Shown piece after piece: positions 51,869 through 60,910 of a stretch of DNA of 64,000 nucleotides. The notes under the pieces were generated by a model, which saw only the letters and a program-made list of their open reading frames with translations, made no database searches and had not been told where the DNA came from. Both the position numbers and the translations under genes were made by a program. The DNA is taken from NCBI GenBank assembly GCA_016786585.1, contig JAEUUI010000012.1:124001-188000 (forward strand), given 5' to 3'. The number at the start of each line of letters is the position of its first letter. Within the stretch, counting starts at the first letter, position 1. The stretch is from Cyclobacteriaceae bacterium (GTDB lineage Bacteria; Bacteroidota; Bacteroidia; Cytophagales; Cyclobacteriaceae).

Positions 51869-54800
51869 ATGAAAAATTTTTTAATCTTAAGCGTTGCATT
51901 TTTTGGATTGGTGATATTCTCCGGGCAATCAGCCCTGGCGCAATGTCCTACCCAATCGGATGTCCAGGTAAAAACGAGCACCAACGTAACGTGTTTCGGT
52001 GCGAATGACGGAACAATAACTGTTGATCTGGCCGATGCTTCGGTAGGGCCGGGTATCTTTAACTTTGATTTGTATGATCTTGTTGCCGGTGCTTACGTAA
52101 CACTTTCAGTTAACGAAACAGAAAATACGGCAAGCCGGTCTGTTAGCTATACCAACGTGCCGCCCGGATCATACGCAGTTGTGTTCCGCAAAACCGGCTG
52201 TACCACGCTAACCATTACGCAGGGTGTGAGCGGTTTTGACATAACAGAACCTCCACAACTCGTTGTAACGAGTGTAGTTGCACCGGATTGTAATGCAACC
52301 GTGGGGGTTGGAAACGGTAAAATTGACCTGACTATTTCGGGTGGAACAGCCCCGTACACAACTGCTTGGTCGGGCCCGACTTCCGTGCCGGCCAATACGG
52401 TAAGTTCTACGGCTAATCTTGACGCAGGTACTTACACCATCACCATTAAGGATAATAACAACTGTACCGTAGTACTTAACTTGAATGTAGCGGTAACTAC
52501 ACCGGCAGACGCAGGTCCGGCAACCGGTGTTGCCTGCGGAACAGCAAGCTTTGCATTATCGGGTAATGCCTTTGCTTCAGGAGAAATTGGTACGTGGACC
52601 GGACCTCCGGGCGTTACATTCAGTCCGAACGCAAATACGCCCAATGCAACCGCGAATAATTTAAGTGTTGGTCCTAACGTCCTTACGTGGACAATCACCG
52701 ATGCCGGATTTGTTTGTACCGGTTCAAGCGATAACATTACCGTAACCTATTCAAACGTCAGCATCGCAGGTTCACCGAATGTAGCATTGCTTTGCTTTGG
52801 AGCGACAACCGCATCCGGAACATTTACGGTAACCGGAGGCATTGCTCCGTTCACGTATACAGTGATTTCAAATACATCGGGTGCTACTGTTTCATTGCCG
52901 GCTCCGGGCCCGACTACGTCTGTTAACTTCACGAATGGTGGTGCAGGTGTTGTGACATTACAAGTTCGCGATAACAGCAATTGTACTTCTCAGGCAACCA
53001 TCACCATAACGCAACCGGCTGCTGCGGTTACGGCAACCACAACCATTACCAATGTTACCTGTAACGGAGGTAACGATGGTTCGATTCTGGTAACTCCTTC
53101 CGGGGGAACCGCCCCATACGACTTTTCGATTGACGGGGGTGCAACTTATCCCTTTCTGGCCGCGGCAACACACACGTTCACTACCCTTACCGCGCAAGGC
53201 TATAACCTGCGGGTTCGTGATGCAAATGGCTGTTTATCATCCGTTTTGGCACGTACGGTCACGCAACCAACCGCTATCAGCCCGGGTGCCGTTGCATCGG
53301 CTGTGAGTTGTTTTGGAGGCAACAACGGCTCGATAACAGTAACGCCTTCCGGTGGTGTGGGGCCGTATGACTTTTCGGTTGACGGAGGGGCAACCTATCC
53401 CGTACTCGATGGAACTTCCAATACCTTCACCAACCTTACCGCAGGTAGTTATAACATTCGCGTTCGCGATGCGAACAATTGTCAAACGGCTGTTACTCCT
53501 GTCTCGGTTAGCCAGCCTGCGGCTGCAGTAACTGCTTCTACAACACCAACCAATGTGTTGTGTTTCGGAGCAAGCACGGGCGCAATCCTGGTAACGCCTT
53601 CCGGTGGTGTGGGACCTTATGATTTCTCCATTGATGGAGGTACAACATATTCGGTTATTGATGTCGCAACCAACACCTTTACGAGTCTTGCTGCAGGAAG
53701 TTATAATATCCGGGTGCGTGATGCGAACAACTGCCAGAGTGCGGTGATCCCCGTAACAATTACGCAGCCTGCTGCCTTGTCGGTATCAACCACTCCAACA
53801 AACGTAACATGTTCTGGAGCTGCCACCGGTTCGATCCTGGTATCTCCTTCAGGCGGGGTGGGGCCGTATGATTTTTCGATTGATGGTGGAGCGACATTTC
53901 CGGTTCTTGATGCCGCAACCAATACATTCTCCGGGCTTTCAGCAGGTACCTATAATATTTCTGTTCGCGATGCCAATAATTGTATTGGCGCAGCAACTCC
54001 CGTTACGATAACACAGCCTGCGTCTGCCGTTACAACAACTGCAACGCCAGCGAATGCAACCTGCTTTGGTGGCAGTGATGGTTCCATTTTGGTAACGCCT
54101 TCCGGTGGCACGGGGCCATACGATTTTTCAATTGATGGCGGAGCTACGTATCCGGTAACAGGTTTGGCAACCCATACATTCACAGGGCTTACAGCCGGCA
54201 GTTACAACGTCCGCGTACGCGATGTAAACGGTTGCCAGAGTACAGTTGTGGTAACGGCTGTTGGACAAGCAACCGACATTACCTTTACTCCTGTTGTAGC
54301 TGACGCTACGTGCTTCAATTCAACAGACGGCTCGATCGCAATCACACCAACCGGAGGCACGGGTCCGTATGATTTTTCTATTGACGGTGGAGCAACCTAC
54401 CCGGTTACAGGTGCAGCGACAAATACATTTACTGGCCTCACAGCCCAGAACTATAACTTGCGTGTTCGCGATGTTAATGGCTGTGTGTCGTCCATTGTTG
54501 TTCAGGCAGTAGCGGCTCCATTATCTGTAGTCATCAATACAACCAGCGCCACGCCAGCGTCATGTGCAGGTGTCAATGACGGAACAATTAATGTTACGTC
54601 CGTATCCGGAGGTAATGGAACATACCAGTATTCAATAGACAACGGTGCGACCTTCCAGCCTTCAGCATCCTTCACAGGACTGGCTCCGGGTAGCTACGAT
54701 ATCGTTGTAAAGGATGGCAACAATTGCGCTTCCGCCCCGGTAACGGAGGTGGTTGGTTCAGGACTTATCTATGATGTAACGGCAACCTCAACTCCTGCAA

Positions 54801-56614
54801 CGTGCGGCGGTGCTACGAATGGCACGGTAACAGTCACGTCAACCACAGCGGGAGTGGCGCCATTCCAGTATTCGATTGATGGCGGTGCGCTTCAGGCTTC
54901 AACTACCTTTACAGGATTGGGCGTAGGGACGCATACGGTAACAGCGGTTGATGCGAACGGTTGTATCTCGAATCCATTTGATGTTGTAGTGGGTGCAGGG
55001 TTGGCCTATGACGTTTCTGCTATTTCAACCCCTGAATCATGTGGAGGTGTAAATGACGGTACAGTAACCGTTACCTCAACAACCGGGGGAGTTGCACCGT
55101 TCCAATACACGATTGATGGAGGAACAGCTCAGGTGTCAACAACCTTTACAGGATTGGGAGCCGGAACACATACCGTAATTGCAATTGATGTAAATGGATG
55201 TACTTCAAATCCATTCGATGTAGTCGTTGGCTCGGCAGTTTCAATCACATCAACCAACACTTCTTCCGCTGTAACGGTTTGTCTTGGCACCGATGGATCG
55301 ATTAATGTATCCGGTATCAGCGGTGGCGTATCTCCGTATGATATTTCTATCGACAACGGAGCATCATTCCCGGTAACAGATGTTACTTCGAATAACTTTA
55401 CAGGACTTGCTGCCGGTAACTACAATGTGGTGATTCGTGACAATGCCGGCTGTTTGTCAACTGCTGCTCTGGTAACCGTGGCAGCACCTCCGGGTTGCGT
55501 ACTGAATTGCTTTGCTTTTAACGTAACAACTGATGCGCAATCCAAACGACCTACCTGTAACGGTGGCTCCGACGGTGTTATCGCATTAACGGTATCAGGT
55601 CCTCCGGGCAATTTGATCGTGTCATTGATTCCGTCTACGGCTCCAACCGTAATTTTGCCTTCAGGCTCAACGTTCGTGTTTAGTGACCTTTCTGACGGAT
55701 CGTATCAGTATTCCATCACAGACGGTGTTAACGTTTGTGTGCAAAGTTTCGACTGGGGAGCAACTCAAAACGTTCAGGCAACGCTTGCCAGTTCGAATGA
55801 TGCTCCATGTGTTGGGGTGCCCTCCGGAAGTGCTGTGATTGACGCCACGGGCAGTACTACAAATGAATATTATTACTCCCTTGATGGCGCCAGCTGGACG
55901 CAATTTGTGCCTGGTGTATTGATATCCGGTCTTCCGGCTGGGACGTACGACATTCATGTTGGTAATGCAGCAAACGATCCATGTTTTGATGATGTGCCGG
56001 TAACGATTAATGAATTGGGTATTGCAAAGCTTGATACTGCTTATGTTTCCCCGGTGAATGGTTTCCCGGCTGTATCATACCCGGAATCGCCAACGGCAAC
56101 GCGTGTGGTTGGAATCGAGCAGAGTCAGGCACCTCCGTACGAAGTTCGCATGGAGCTTGTTGATCCGTACGGAATTACACCTAACCCTCCGTTTATTATA
56201 GACTGGACAGTCGTAGATCAGAATAATCCGCAGAGTTTTATTCCACAAAAGCAGCTTGATAATCTTTATGCCGGTGAATATGAACTTGCTGTACGCGATG
56301 CGCTGGGTTGTGAACGTACCTTCTCGATAATCGTTGGTCTGGATGAGCGCGTATTCATTCCGAATATCTTTACACCAAACAAAAGCGATGATTTAAACAG
56401 TACGTTCTTTGTTAGAAATCTTCCGGACAAGGGTTCGAAATTGTTGGTAACGGATCGCTGGGGTAAAGAAGTTTATTCATCCAATGACTACAACCCGGGA
56501 ACACTCTGGGATGGAGGTAACACTCCGGATGGTGTATACTACTATCGACTGCAAATCAAGGGCGGTAAAACGTATACCGGCTGGGTAGAAATTCTTCGGG
56601 GAACGAAACCTTAA
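51869..56614 (+). CDS. SprB-repeat surface adhesin with gliding/type IX C-terminal domain
   Basis: 1581 residues. Signal peptide MKNFLILSVAFFGLVIFSGQ. The body is a chain of about 14 Ig-like SprB repeats of ~80 residues, each starting near a CxGxxDGxI core and carrying PYDFSIDGGATY or QYSIDGG and GSYNxxVRDxNxC. Residues ~215-295 are a different insert (SFALSGNAFASGEIGTWTGP). The C-terminal ~90 residues (VFIPNIFTPNKSDDLNSTFF ... DRWGKEVY ... GVYYYRLQIKGGKTYTGWVE) are the gliding-motility-associated CTD used as a type B type IX secretion signal. It is probably exported and attached to the surface. Preceded at 6 nt by a one-domain relative; its 3' end overlaps the convergent acyl-CoA reductase gene by 4 nt. 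Confidence 0.92.
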   Translation: MKNFLILSVAFFGLVIFSGQSALAQCPTQSDVQVKTSTNVTCFGANDGTITVDLADASVGPGIFNFDLYDLVAGAYVTLSVNETENTASRSVSYTNVPPGSYAVVFRKTGCTTLTITQGVSGFDITEPPQLVVTSVVAPDCNATVGVGNGKIDLTISGGTAPYTTAWSGPTSVPANTVSSTANLDAGTYTITIKDNNNCTVVLNLNVAVTTPADAGPATGVACGTASFALSGNAFASGEIGTWTGPPGVTFSPNANTPNATANNLSVGPNVLTWTITDAGFVCTGSSDNITVTYSNVSIAGSPNVALLCFGATTASGTFTVTGGIAPFTYTVISNTSGATVSLPAPGPTTSVNFTNGGAGVVTLQVRDNSNCTSQATITITQPAAAVTATTTITNVTCNGGNDGSILVTPSGGTAPYDFSIDGGATYPFLAAATHTFTTLTAQGYNLRVRDANGCLSSVLARTVTQPTAISPGAVASAVSCFGGNNGSITVTPSGGVGPYDFSVDGGATYPVLDGTSNTFTNLTAGSYNIRVRDANNCQTAVTPVSVSQPAAAVTASTTPTNVLCFGASTGAILVTPSGGVGPYDFSIDGGTTYSVIDVATNTFTSLAAGSYNIRVRDANNCQSAVIPVTITQPAALSVSTTPTNVTCSGAATGSILVSPSGGVGPYDFSIDGGATFPVLDAATNTFSGLSAGTYNISVRDANNCIGAATPVTITQPASAVTTTATPANATCFGGSDGSILVTPSGGTGPYDFSIDGGATYPVTGLATHTFTGLTAGSYNVRVRDVNGCQSTVVVTAVGQATDITFTPVVADATCFNSTDGSIAITPTGGTGPYDFSIDGGATYPVTGAATNTFTGLTAQNYNLRVRDVNGCVSSIVVQAVAAPLSVVINTTSATPASCAGVNDGTINVTSVSGGNGTYQYSIDNGATFQPSASFTGLAPGSYDIVVKDGNNCASAPVTEVVGSGLIYDVTATSTPATCGGATNGTVTVTSTTAGVAPFQYSIDGGALQASTTFTGLGVGTHTVTAVDANGCISNPFDVVVGAGLAYDVSAISTPESCGGVNDGTVTVTSTTGGVAPFQYTIDGGTAQVSTTFTGLGAGTHTVIAIDVNGCTSNPFDVVVGSAVSITSTNTSSAVTVCLGTDGSINVSGISGGVSPYDISIDNGASFPVTDVTSNNFTGLAAGNYNVVIRDNAGCLSTAALVTVAAPPGCVLNCFAFNVTTDAQSKRPTCNGGSDGVIALTVSGPPGNLIVSLIPSTAPTVILPSGSTFVFSDLSDGSYQYSITDGVNVCVQSFDWGATQNVQATLASSNDAPCVGVPSGSAVIDATGSTTNEYYYSLDGASWTQFVPGVLISGLPAGTYDIHVGNAANDPCFDDVPVTINELGIAKLDTAYVSPVNGFPAVSYPESPTATRVVGIEQSQAPPYEVRMELVDPYGITPNPPFIIDWTVVDQNNPQSFIPQKQLDNLYAGEYELAVRDALGCERTFSIIVGLDERVFIPNIFTPNKSDDLNSTFFVRNLPDKGSKLLVTDRWGKEVYSSNDYNPGTLWDGGNTPDGVYYYRLQIKGGKTYTGWVEILRGTKP
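53022..55490 (+). repeat. Tandem coding repeats within the adhesin (two subfamilies)
   Basis: Ten in-frame units start near 53022, 53272, 53519, 53773, 54023, 54275, 54524, 54761, 55000 and 55238. The first six are about 247-254 nt apart and encode PYDFSIDGG-type domains with VRDANxC. The next three are about 237-239 nt apart and encode QYSIDGG-type domains. The last unit returns to a PYDISIDNG form. Nucleotide similarity is high within each group. Confidence 0.85.
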
Positions 56615-57618
56615 AGCTTTTCGAGAAACTTCAGTGTGTCAACGTTGTCGGCATAGTCCCACACATCCGGGTATTGAGCTGATCCAAAAGAAACGTTCGC
56701 AGGCTTTTCATTACCCACAAGGCACTGAATTTTCTCAGCGTCCCGGTTCAGCTTTGTTTCAAGATCAGTTTGGTCTTTATAGAACTCGTAATACAAAACT
56801 GAAATAGGAGAAACGAGCTTGTCATTCTGCTGCAGCAGGATAAAACCGTTGTCGAAGAACGGTACCTGGTTAACCAGCAAAATCGACTTTTGATAGTCGT
56901 AATTGTTGCAATACTTGTGATGATGAATGATGTCTTTGTAAGAATCCCACGCTGACAATAATTTTGTGAGATCATATCCTTCCGGAACAAATGCTTTGGA
57001 AACGTTCCGGCAACCGAGGCCGAAATAGCTGAAGATATCTTCTCCCAACGCAGCGATGTTTTCAGTCGGTTCATGACCATTGAGTACAACGCACGAAGTT
57101 CTGTTCTTGCGGATGATGTTCGGGTACTTGCTGAAGTAATAATCGAAATACCTCGCCGAATTGTCGCTGCCTGTGGCGATCACGGCATCAAAATTCTCCA
57201 GTTTATTTTCCTTAACCTCAATCATTTTTTCAAATGTCGGTTCGAACCAAATCAAATGTTTGATCAGGTAGGGGATGAGCTTCGAATCTTTCGAGCTGAA
57301 CTTGAGCTGCGCGCGATGACCGCTGATCAGCACCGATAGAAGATCGTGAAAGCCCACCATCGGGATGTTTCCGGCAAGCACCAGCGCCACAGTTTTTGGT
57401 TGTGCGGGATTTAGTTCGTAACGGCTTGTCCATTCCCGTAGCTTGTCGTCCAGCAAATAGCGCGTGACTCCTTCCAGCGATCGCTTTACGTTCGCTTCTG
57501 TAAACCACGGGTTCTCGAGGCGGGCCGAAAGCGCGAGCGATTCAAAGCCTTCCTGACTCAGGTTTGAAAGGTGGTTTCCAAGCTTTACAAATGCGCTTAT
57601 CCGTTGCTCCAGGGTCAT
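56611..57618 (-). CDS. Acyl-CoA reductase (LuxC family)
   Basis: 335 residues, shorter than the LuxC fatty-acid reductases (~480). An NAD(P)-binding aldehyde-dehydrogenase-like fold is seen with VALVLAGNIPMVGFHDLLSV (nucleotide region), AVIATGSDNSARYFDYYF, and the catalytic Cys203 in YFGLGCRNVSKAFVPEGYD. It should reduce an acyl-CoA or acyl group to an aldehyde, or form an acyl-thioester; the substrate is unknown. It is divergent from the ferredoxin gene, a neighbour that could supply electrons. It ends 4 nt inside the convergent adhesin gene. Confidence 0.88.
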   Translation of the reverse strand: MTLEQRISAFVKLGNHLSNLSQEGFESLALSARLENPWFTEANVKRSLEGVTRYLLDDKLREWTSRYELNPAQPKTVALVLAGNIPMVGFHDLLSVLISGHRAQLKFSSKDSKLIPYLIKHLIWFEPTFEKMIEVKENKLENFDAVIATGSDNSARYFDYYFSKYPNIIRKNRTSCVVLNGHEPTENIAALGEDIFSYFGLGCRNVSKAFVPEGYDLTKLLSAWDSYKDIIHHHKYCNNYDYQKSILLVNQVPFFDNGFILLQQNDKLVSPISVLYYEFYKDQTDLETKLNRDAEKIQCLVGNEKPANVSFGSAQYPDVWDYADNVDTLKFLEKL

Positions 57619-57650
57619 GAAATTGTAAAACTTTTAGGAATGGAATGTTG

Positions 57651-57681
57651 TTTGTTGGTTGATGTTTGCGCTGTATTTTTG
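57651..57681 (+). promoter_or_regulatory. Ferredoxin-gene promoter with palindrome around the minus-7 box
   Basis: TTTG (57651-57654), a 19-nt spacer and TATTTTTG (57674-57681) give a full Bacteroidetes promoter with a ~28-nt leader to the ATG at 57714. The minus-7 box is exactly the loop of a 6-bp inverted repeat, GCGCTG (57668-57673) and CAGCGC (57682-57687), followed by six T. This could be an operator. Confidence 0.65.
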
Positions 57682-57713
57682 CAGCGCTTTTTTAAGGCCT
57701 CAAAAATAGAAAA

Positions 57714-58064
57714 ATGGCGATAATTATAACGGACGAGTGTATTAACTGTGGAGCGTGTGAGCCCGAATGCCCAAATACTGCCATTTATGAGGGAGGCCGG
57801 GAATGGAACTGGGCCGGAGGCACGAAGCTTGAATCCGTTGAACTGGAAGACGGTACAAAACAGGATGCTAAAACACCTCAGTCACCTGTGTCTGATGAAT
57901 TCTATTATATCGTCTCTGGAAAGTGCACCGAATGCACCGGCTTTCATGAGGAACCACAATGTGCAGCAGTTTGCCCCGTGGATTGCTGTGTACCGGATCC
58001 CGACTACGTTGAAACCAAACCAGAGCTTGAGGCTAAGAAAGCATGGCTTCATCAGGAAGGCTAA
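57714..58064 (+). CDS. 4Fe-4S dicluster ferredoxin
   Basis: 116 residues. Two [4Fe-4S] motifs are visible: CINCGACEPECP in the N-terminal part, and the pair CTEC (residues ~71-74) with CAAVCPVDCC, separated by the insert TGFHEEPQ. This is a small cytosolic electron carrier of the bacterial 2[4Fe-4S] type with an acidic ~35-residue loop between the clusters. It is divergent from the acyl-CoA reductase gene, and this pairing recurs in Bacteroidetes, so it may supply electrons there; that link is inferred from context. Confidence 0.93.
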   Translation: MAIIITDECINCGACEPECPNTAIYEGGREWNWAGGTKLESVELEDGTKQDAKTPQSPVSDEFYYIVSGKCTECTGFHEEPQCAAVCPVDCCVPDPDYVETKPELEAKKAWLHQEG

Positions 58065-58105
58065 TTTAGTTTAAGGTTCAGGGTTTAGGATTACTCTGAC
58101 TTCAA

Positions 58106-59011
58106 TTATCGCATCTTCGAACGCTTGATCAGGTACGTCTGAAAGATCAGGTTAACATCCTGCCGCACATCGGCTTCCACAAAATCAATCTTATACTGAT
58201 TGCAGCGCATTTTCAGCGCTTTATAAAACTTATCTGACTCACGCTTGTATGTTTCGCGAACATCGGCCGGATTAAGCCGCAATTTGTCTCCGGTTTCCAT
58301 GTCGATAAATTCATGCGGACGGTCGTCAAAATTCAAAAGCAACTCGGTCTCTGTATCGGTAACGTGGAAAACAATTACTTCATGCTTGTTATGTTTCAGA
58401 TGTTGCAGCGCCTTGAATAATTCCTCCGTGTTGTCGCCATCAAACATATCGCTGAAAATCACTACCAGCGAGCGTTTGTGGATGTTTTCAGCCACTTCAT
58501 GCAGCACCCTGGCAACATGAGTCTTAGTGGTTGTTTTATTCTTTGTGCCGATCAGCCGCTCCAGATGAATAAATAGTTTTTCTACATGCGTGGGCGTTGA
58601 CTTAATCGGGGTGAGGGTTTCGATCTTATCCGAAAACAAACATAACCCAACCGCATCACGCTGGCGGCTTAGCATCATCGCCAATGCTCCGGCTACGTAT
58701 GCGCTGAACCTGATTTTTGCCCGCGTATCAGCGGGATAGAACATCGAGGAAGACGTGTCAACGGCAATCAGGCACCGAAGGTTGGTTTCTTCTTCGTATT
58801 GCTTGGCGAACAGCTTGTCGGTACGGCCGTAAATTTTCCAGTCGATATGCCTGGTGCTTTCACCCTCGTTGTAAAGCCTGTGCTCGGCAAACTCGACCGA
58901 GAACCCGTGATAGGGCGACTTGTGCAGCCCTGTTATAAACCCCTCTACCAGCTGTCTGGCGAGCAATTCAAGACTGCCCGGCTGGATCGTTTCTCTCAGG
59001 TTAAGCTTCAT
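58106..59011 (-). CDS. DUF58 domain protein
   Basis: 301 residues. The DUF58 signature is seen as YNEGESTRHIDWKIYGRTDK, followed by a von Willebrand-like segment with the MIDAS-type DTSSSM in LIAVDTSSSMFYPAD, and VVIFSDMFDGDN. In other bacteria DUF58 proteins are partners of MoxR AAA ATPases and often help assemble or activate metalloenzymes or transport systems. No MoxR gene is in the window, though it may lie elsewhere. No signal peptide is visible; the protein is probably cytosolic. It converges on the ferredoxin gene. Confidence 0.9.
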   Translation of the reverse strand: MKLNLRETIQPGSLELLARQLVEGFITGLHKSPYHGFSVEFAEHRLYNEGESTRHIDWKIYGRTDKLFAKQYEEETNLRCLIAVDTSSSMFYPADTRAKIRFSAYVAGALAMMLSRQRDAVGLCLFSDKIETLTPIKSTPTHVEKLFIHLERLIGTKNKTTTKTHVARVLHEVAENIHKRSLVVIFSDMFDGDNTEELFKALQHLKHNKHEVIVFHVTDTETELLLNFDDRPHEFIDMETGDKLRLNPADVRETYKRESDKFYKALKMRCNQYKIDFVEADVRQDVNLIFQTYLIKRSKMR

Positions 59012-59184
59012 ATCTTAAAAATGGCAAATCCTTTAAATTTTAACCGTTTTAAACGGTTTTATCGGGTGTTTTATTACAGGAAAGGCGATTGAAAACATTT
59101 CAATGGTTTGCAATCATTAGCCAAAACGCTATATTAACACAGTATTTTACCTAAACCTAACCCTAAACTAAACCCAGAAGGACT

Positions 59185-59547
59185 GTGGAAGAGAATAAGA
59201 GCAATGGCCGAGATGAGATATACTCTGCGAAAGTAAAAGCCGGTAAGCGAACCTACTTTTTTGACGTTAAGTCAACCCGCTCAAACGATTATTACCTGAC
59301 AATTACAGAAAGTAAAAAACGCTTCAAGGAGGACGGGTTCACCTACGAGAAGCACAAGATTTTCCTGTACAAGGAAGATTTTAACAAGTTCATGGAGGCG
59401 CTCAACAACACCGTAAACCATGTGAAAACCGAGCTGATGCCGGATGTGGATTTCACACAGTTCGACCAGATGCGTGAAGAAGCGCATGCCGAAACGGAAG
59501 GGTCTGTAGCCAAAGCCGGCTCGGATTCTGAGCTGAAGTGGGATTAA
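59185..59547 (+). CDS. DUF3276 (PUR-domain) nucleic-acid-binding protein
   Basis: 120 residues with a GTG start preceded by AGAAGGA. The region EIYSAKVKAGKRTYFFDVKS and YYLTITESKKR with FLYKEDFNKFMEALN has the PUR repeat pattern of DUF3276. Bacteroidetes members form Pur-alpha-like folds that bind RNA and DNA. The C-terminal ~30 residues are acidic and probably disordered. It is a single-gene unit between a divergent DUF58 gene and a hairpin terminator. Confidence 0.9.
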   Translation: MEENKSNGRDEIYSAKVKAGKRTYFFDVKSTRSNDYYLTITESKKRFKEDGFTYEKHKIFLYKEDFNKFMEALNNTVNHVKTELMPDVDFTQFDQMREEAHAETEGSVAKAGSDSELKWD

Positions 59548-59572
59548 CGTAATCCCGCCATCACACCCCTTG

Positions 59573-59598
59573 AGCCTTTGTTTTACAGAGGCTTTTTT
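59573..59598 (+). terminator. Terminator after the DUF3276 gene
   Basis: AGCCTTTG (59573-59580) pairs with CAGAGGCT (59586-59593, one G-U pair) over a 5-nt loop, followed by six T. The T-run overlaps the minus-33 element of the ychF promoter. Confidence 0.85.
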
Positions 59599-59624
59599 GT
59601 TTTCTGGCCTTCCGAGTATATTTG
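59596..59624 (+). promoter_or_regulatory. ychF promoter
   Basis: TTTG (59596-59599) is followed after 17 nt by TATATTTG (59617-59624), a good minus-7 box. The leader to the ATG at 59649 would be about 20 nt. The minus-33 part lies in the T-run of the upstream terminator. Confidence 0.55.
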
Positions 59625-59648
59625 CGGCCTTAATTTCTAATCAATCGT

Positions 59649-60746
59649 ATGGGAGTAAAATGTGGTATTGTGGGTTTGCCCAATGTAGGTAAGTCAACAT
59701 TGTTTTCAGCGCTTACCAACATTCAAAACGTGGCAGCCAACTACGAATTTGCTACCATCGATCCGAACGTGGGCATCATCAATGTTCCTGATAAACGTCT
59801 GGAAGTCCTTACGGAGATTGTCAATCCACAGAACATTGTTCCAACCACGATCGAATTCGTTGACATTGCCGGCCTTGTGAAGGGCGCGAGCAAGAACGAT
59901 GGCCGTGGAAATGGTTTCCTTTCCAACATCCGCGAAGTAGACGCGATTGTTCACGTAGTACGCTGCTTCGATGACATCAATATTGTTCGTTCCGCGGGCC
60001 CGGTTGATCCTGTTTCCGACAAGGAGATTATCGAGATGGAGCTTCAGCTTAAGGACCTCGAATCGGTCGATAAAAAGGTCGCCCGCATTGAGCGTGCTGC
60101 GAAGGCTGGCGATGCAAAAGCGAAGGCTGAACTGGAAGTACTTAGACAATACAAAGCTCACCTTGAGCAGGGTAAAAATGCCCGTAGCCTGGATATTTCA
60201 GAAGAGGAGAAGAAGGCTGTTGCCGACCTGTTCCTGCTCACCATGAAGCCGATGATGTACGTGGCCAATGTTGACGAGAAATTCCTTCACGAAGACAATC
60301 ACCATGTACAGGCATTGCGCAAAGTGGTCGATGCGGAAGGAGCCAAGATGATCAAGATCTGCGCAGCCCTGGAAGCCCAGATTGCCGAGATCACCGACAA
60401 GGATGAGAAGAAGATGTTCCTCGAGGAATACAAGCTTGATGAATCAGGCCTTGCCAAAATGATTCAGGCGAGCTACAGCCTGTTAAACCTGATCACATAC
60501 TTCACCGCGGGGGTGAAGGAGGTTAGAGCATGGACTATCGTGCGAGGCTGGAAAGCGCCTCAGGCTGCGGGAGTTATCCATACCGACTTCGAGAAAGGAT
60601 TCATCAAAGCAGAAGTTATCAAGATGGCCGATTTCGAGAAATATCGCTCCGAAGCTGCCTGTCGCGAGGCTGGAAAACTTGCTATTGAGGGTAAGGAATA
60701 CGTGGTGAATGACGGGGATATCATGCATTTCCGCTTCAACGTCTAG
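59649..60746 (+). CDS. ychF: Redox-regulated ATPase YchF
   Basis: 365 residues, full length for this Obg-family P-loop ATPase. Walker A GLPNVGKSTL is at residues ~9-18 and the switch II DIAGLVKGASKNDGRGNGF follows. The usual G4 NKxD is replaced by MYVANVDEK, which shifts specificity from GTP to ATP. A coiled-coil region (~130-200) and a C-terminal TGS-like domain ending with the ychF signature (GKEYVVNDGDIMHFRFNV) complete it. It is cytosolic, ribosome-associated and linked to stress responses in other bacteria. It has its own promoter at 59596-59624. Confidence 0.97.
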   Translation: MGVKCGIVGLPNVGKSTLFSALTNIQNVAANYEFATIDPNVGIINVPDKRLEVLTEIVNPQNIVPTTIEFVDIAGLVKGASKNDGRGNGFLSNIREVDAIVHVVRCFDDINIVRSAGPVDPVSDKEIIEMELQLKDLESVDKKVARIERAAKAGDAKAKAELEVLRQYKAHLEQGKNARSLDISEEEKKAVADLFLLTMKPMMYVANVDEKFLHEDNHHVQALRKVVDAEGAKMIKICAALEAQIAEITDKDEKKMFLEEYKLDESGLAKMIQASYSLLNLITYFTAGVKEVRAWTIVRGWKAPQAAGVIHTDFEKGFIKAEVIKMADFEKYRSEAACREAGKLAIEGKEYVVNDGDIMHFRFNV

Positions 60747-60910
60747 GTTTTCACCATTTTTTGCTGCCAAAATCCAGCGTCCTGTAATTATTCCTTACAT
60801 GGACTTGAGTTCATTTCTTTATTTTTATTAGTTTTATAAACTGCTCATAATCAGTGTAAAACAGGGGTTTACCAGAATCGATTTTTTAACACCCCATTAT
60901 TTTTTTAGAA

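Noticed and set aside
53022-55490. Regular ~250-nt repeats that could be taken for a CRISPR-like array, with overlapping minus-strand open frames
   Set aside because: The repeats are in frame within one long protein, each encoding an SprB-type domain. Unit length and divergence do not fit CRISPR repeats, and the opposite-strand frames are a by-product of the repeat codons.
57668-57693. Hairpin with T-run upstream of the ferredoxin gene as a simple terminator
   Set aside because: It lies between two divergent genes, so no transcript needs to end there, and its loop is the minus-7 box. It is listed as a promoter/operator instead.
59149-59176. Telomere-like CCTAAA/CCCTAA words before the DUF3276 gene
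   Set aside because: Only a few irregular copies occur in a short stretch. No terminal structure is expected in this kind of chromosome, so it is probably chance.
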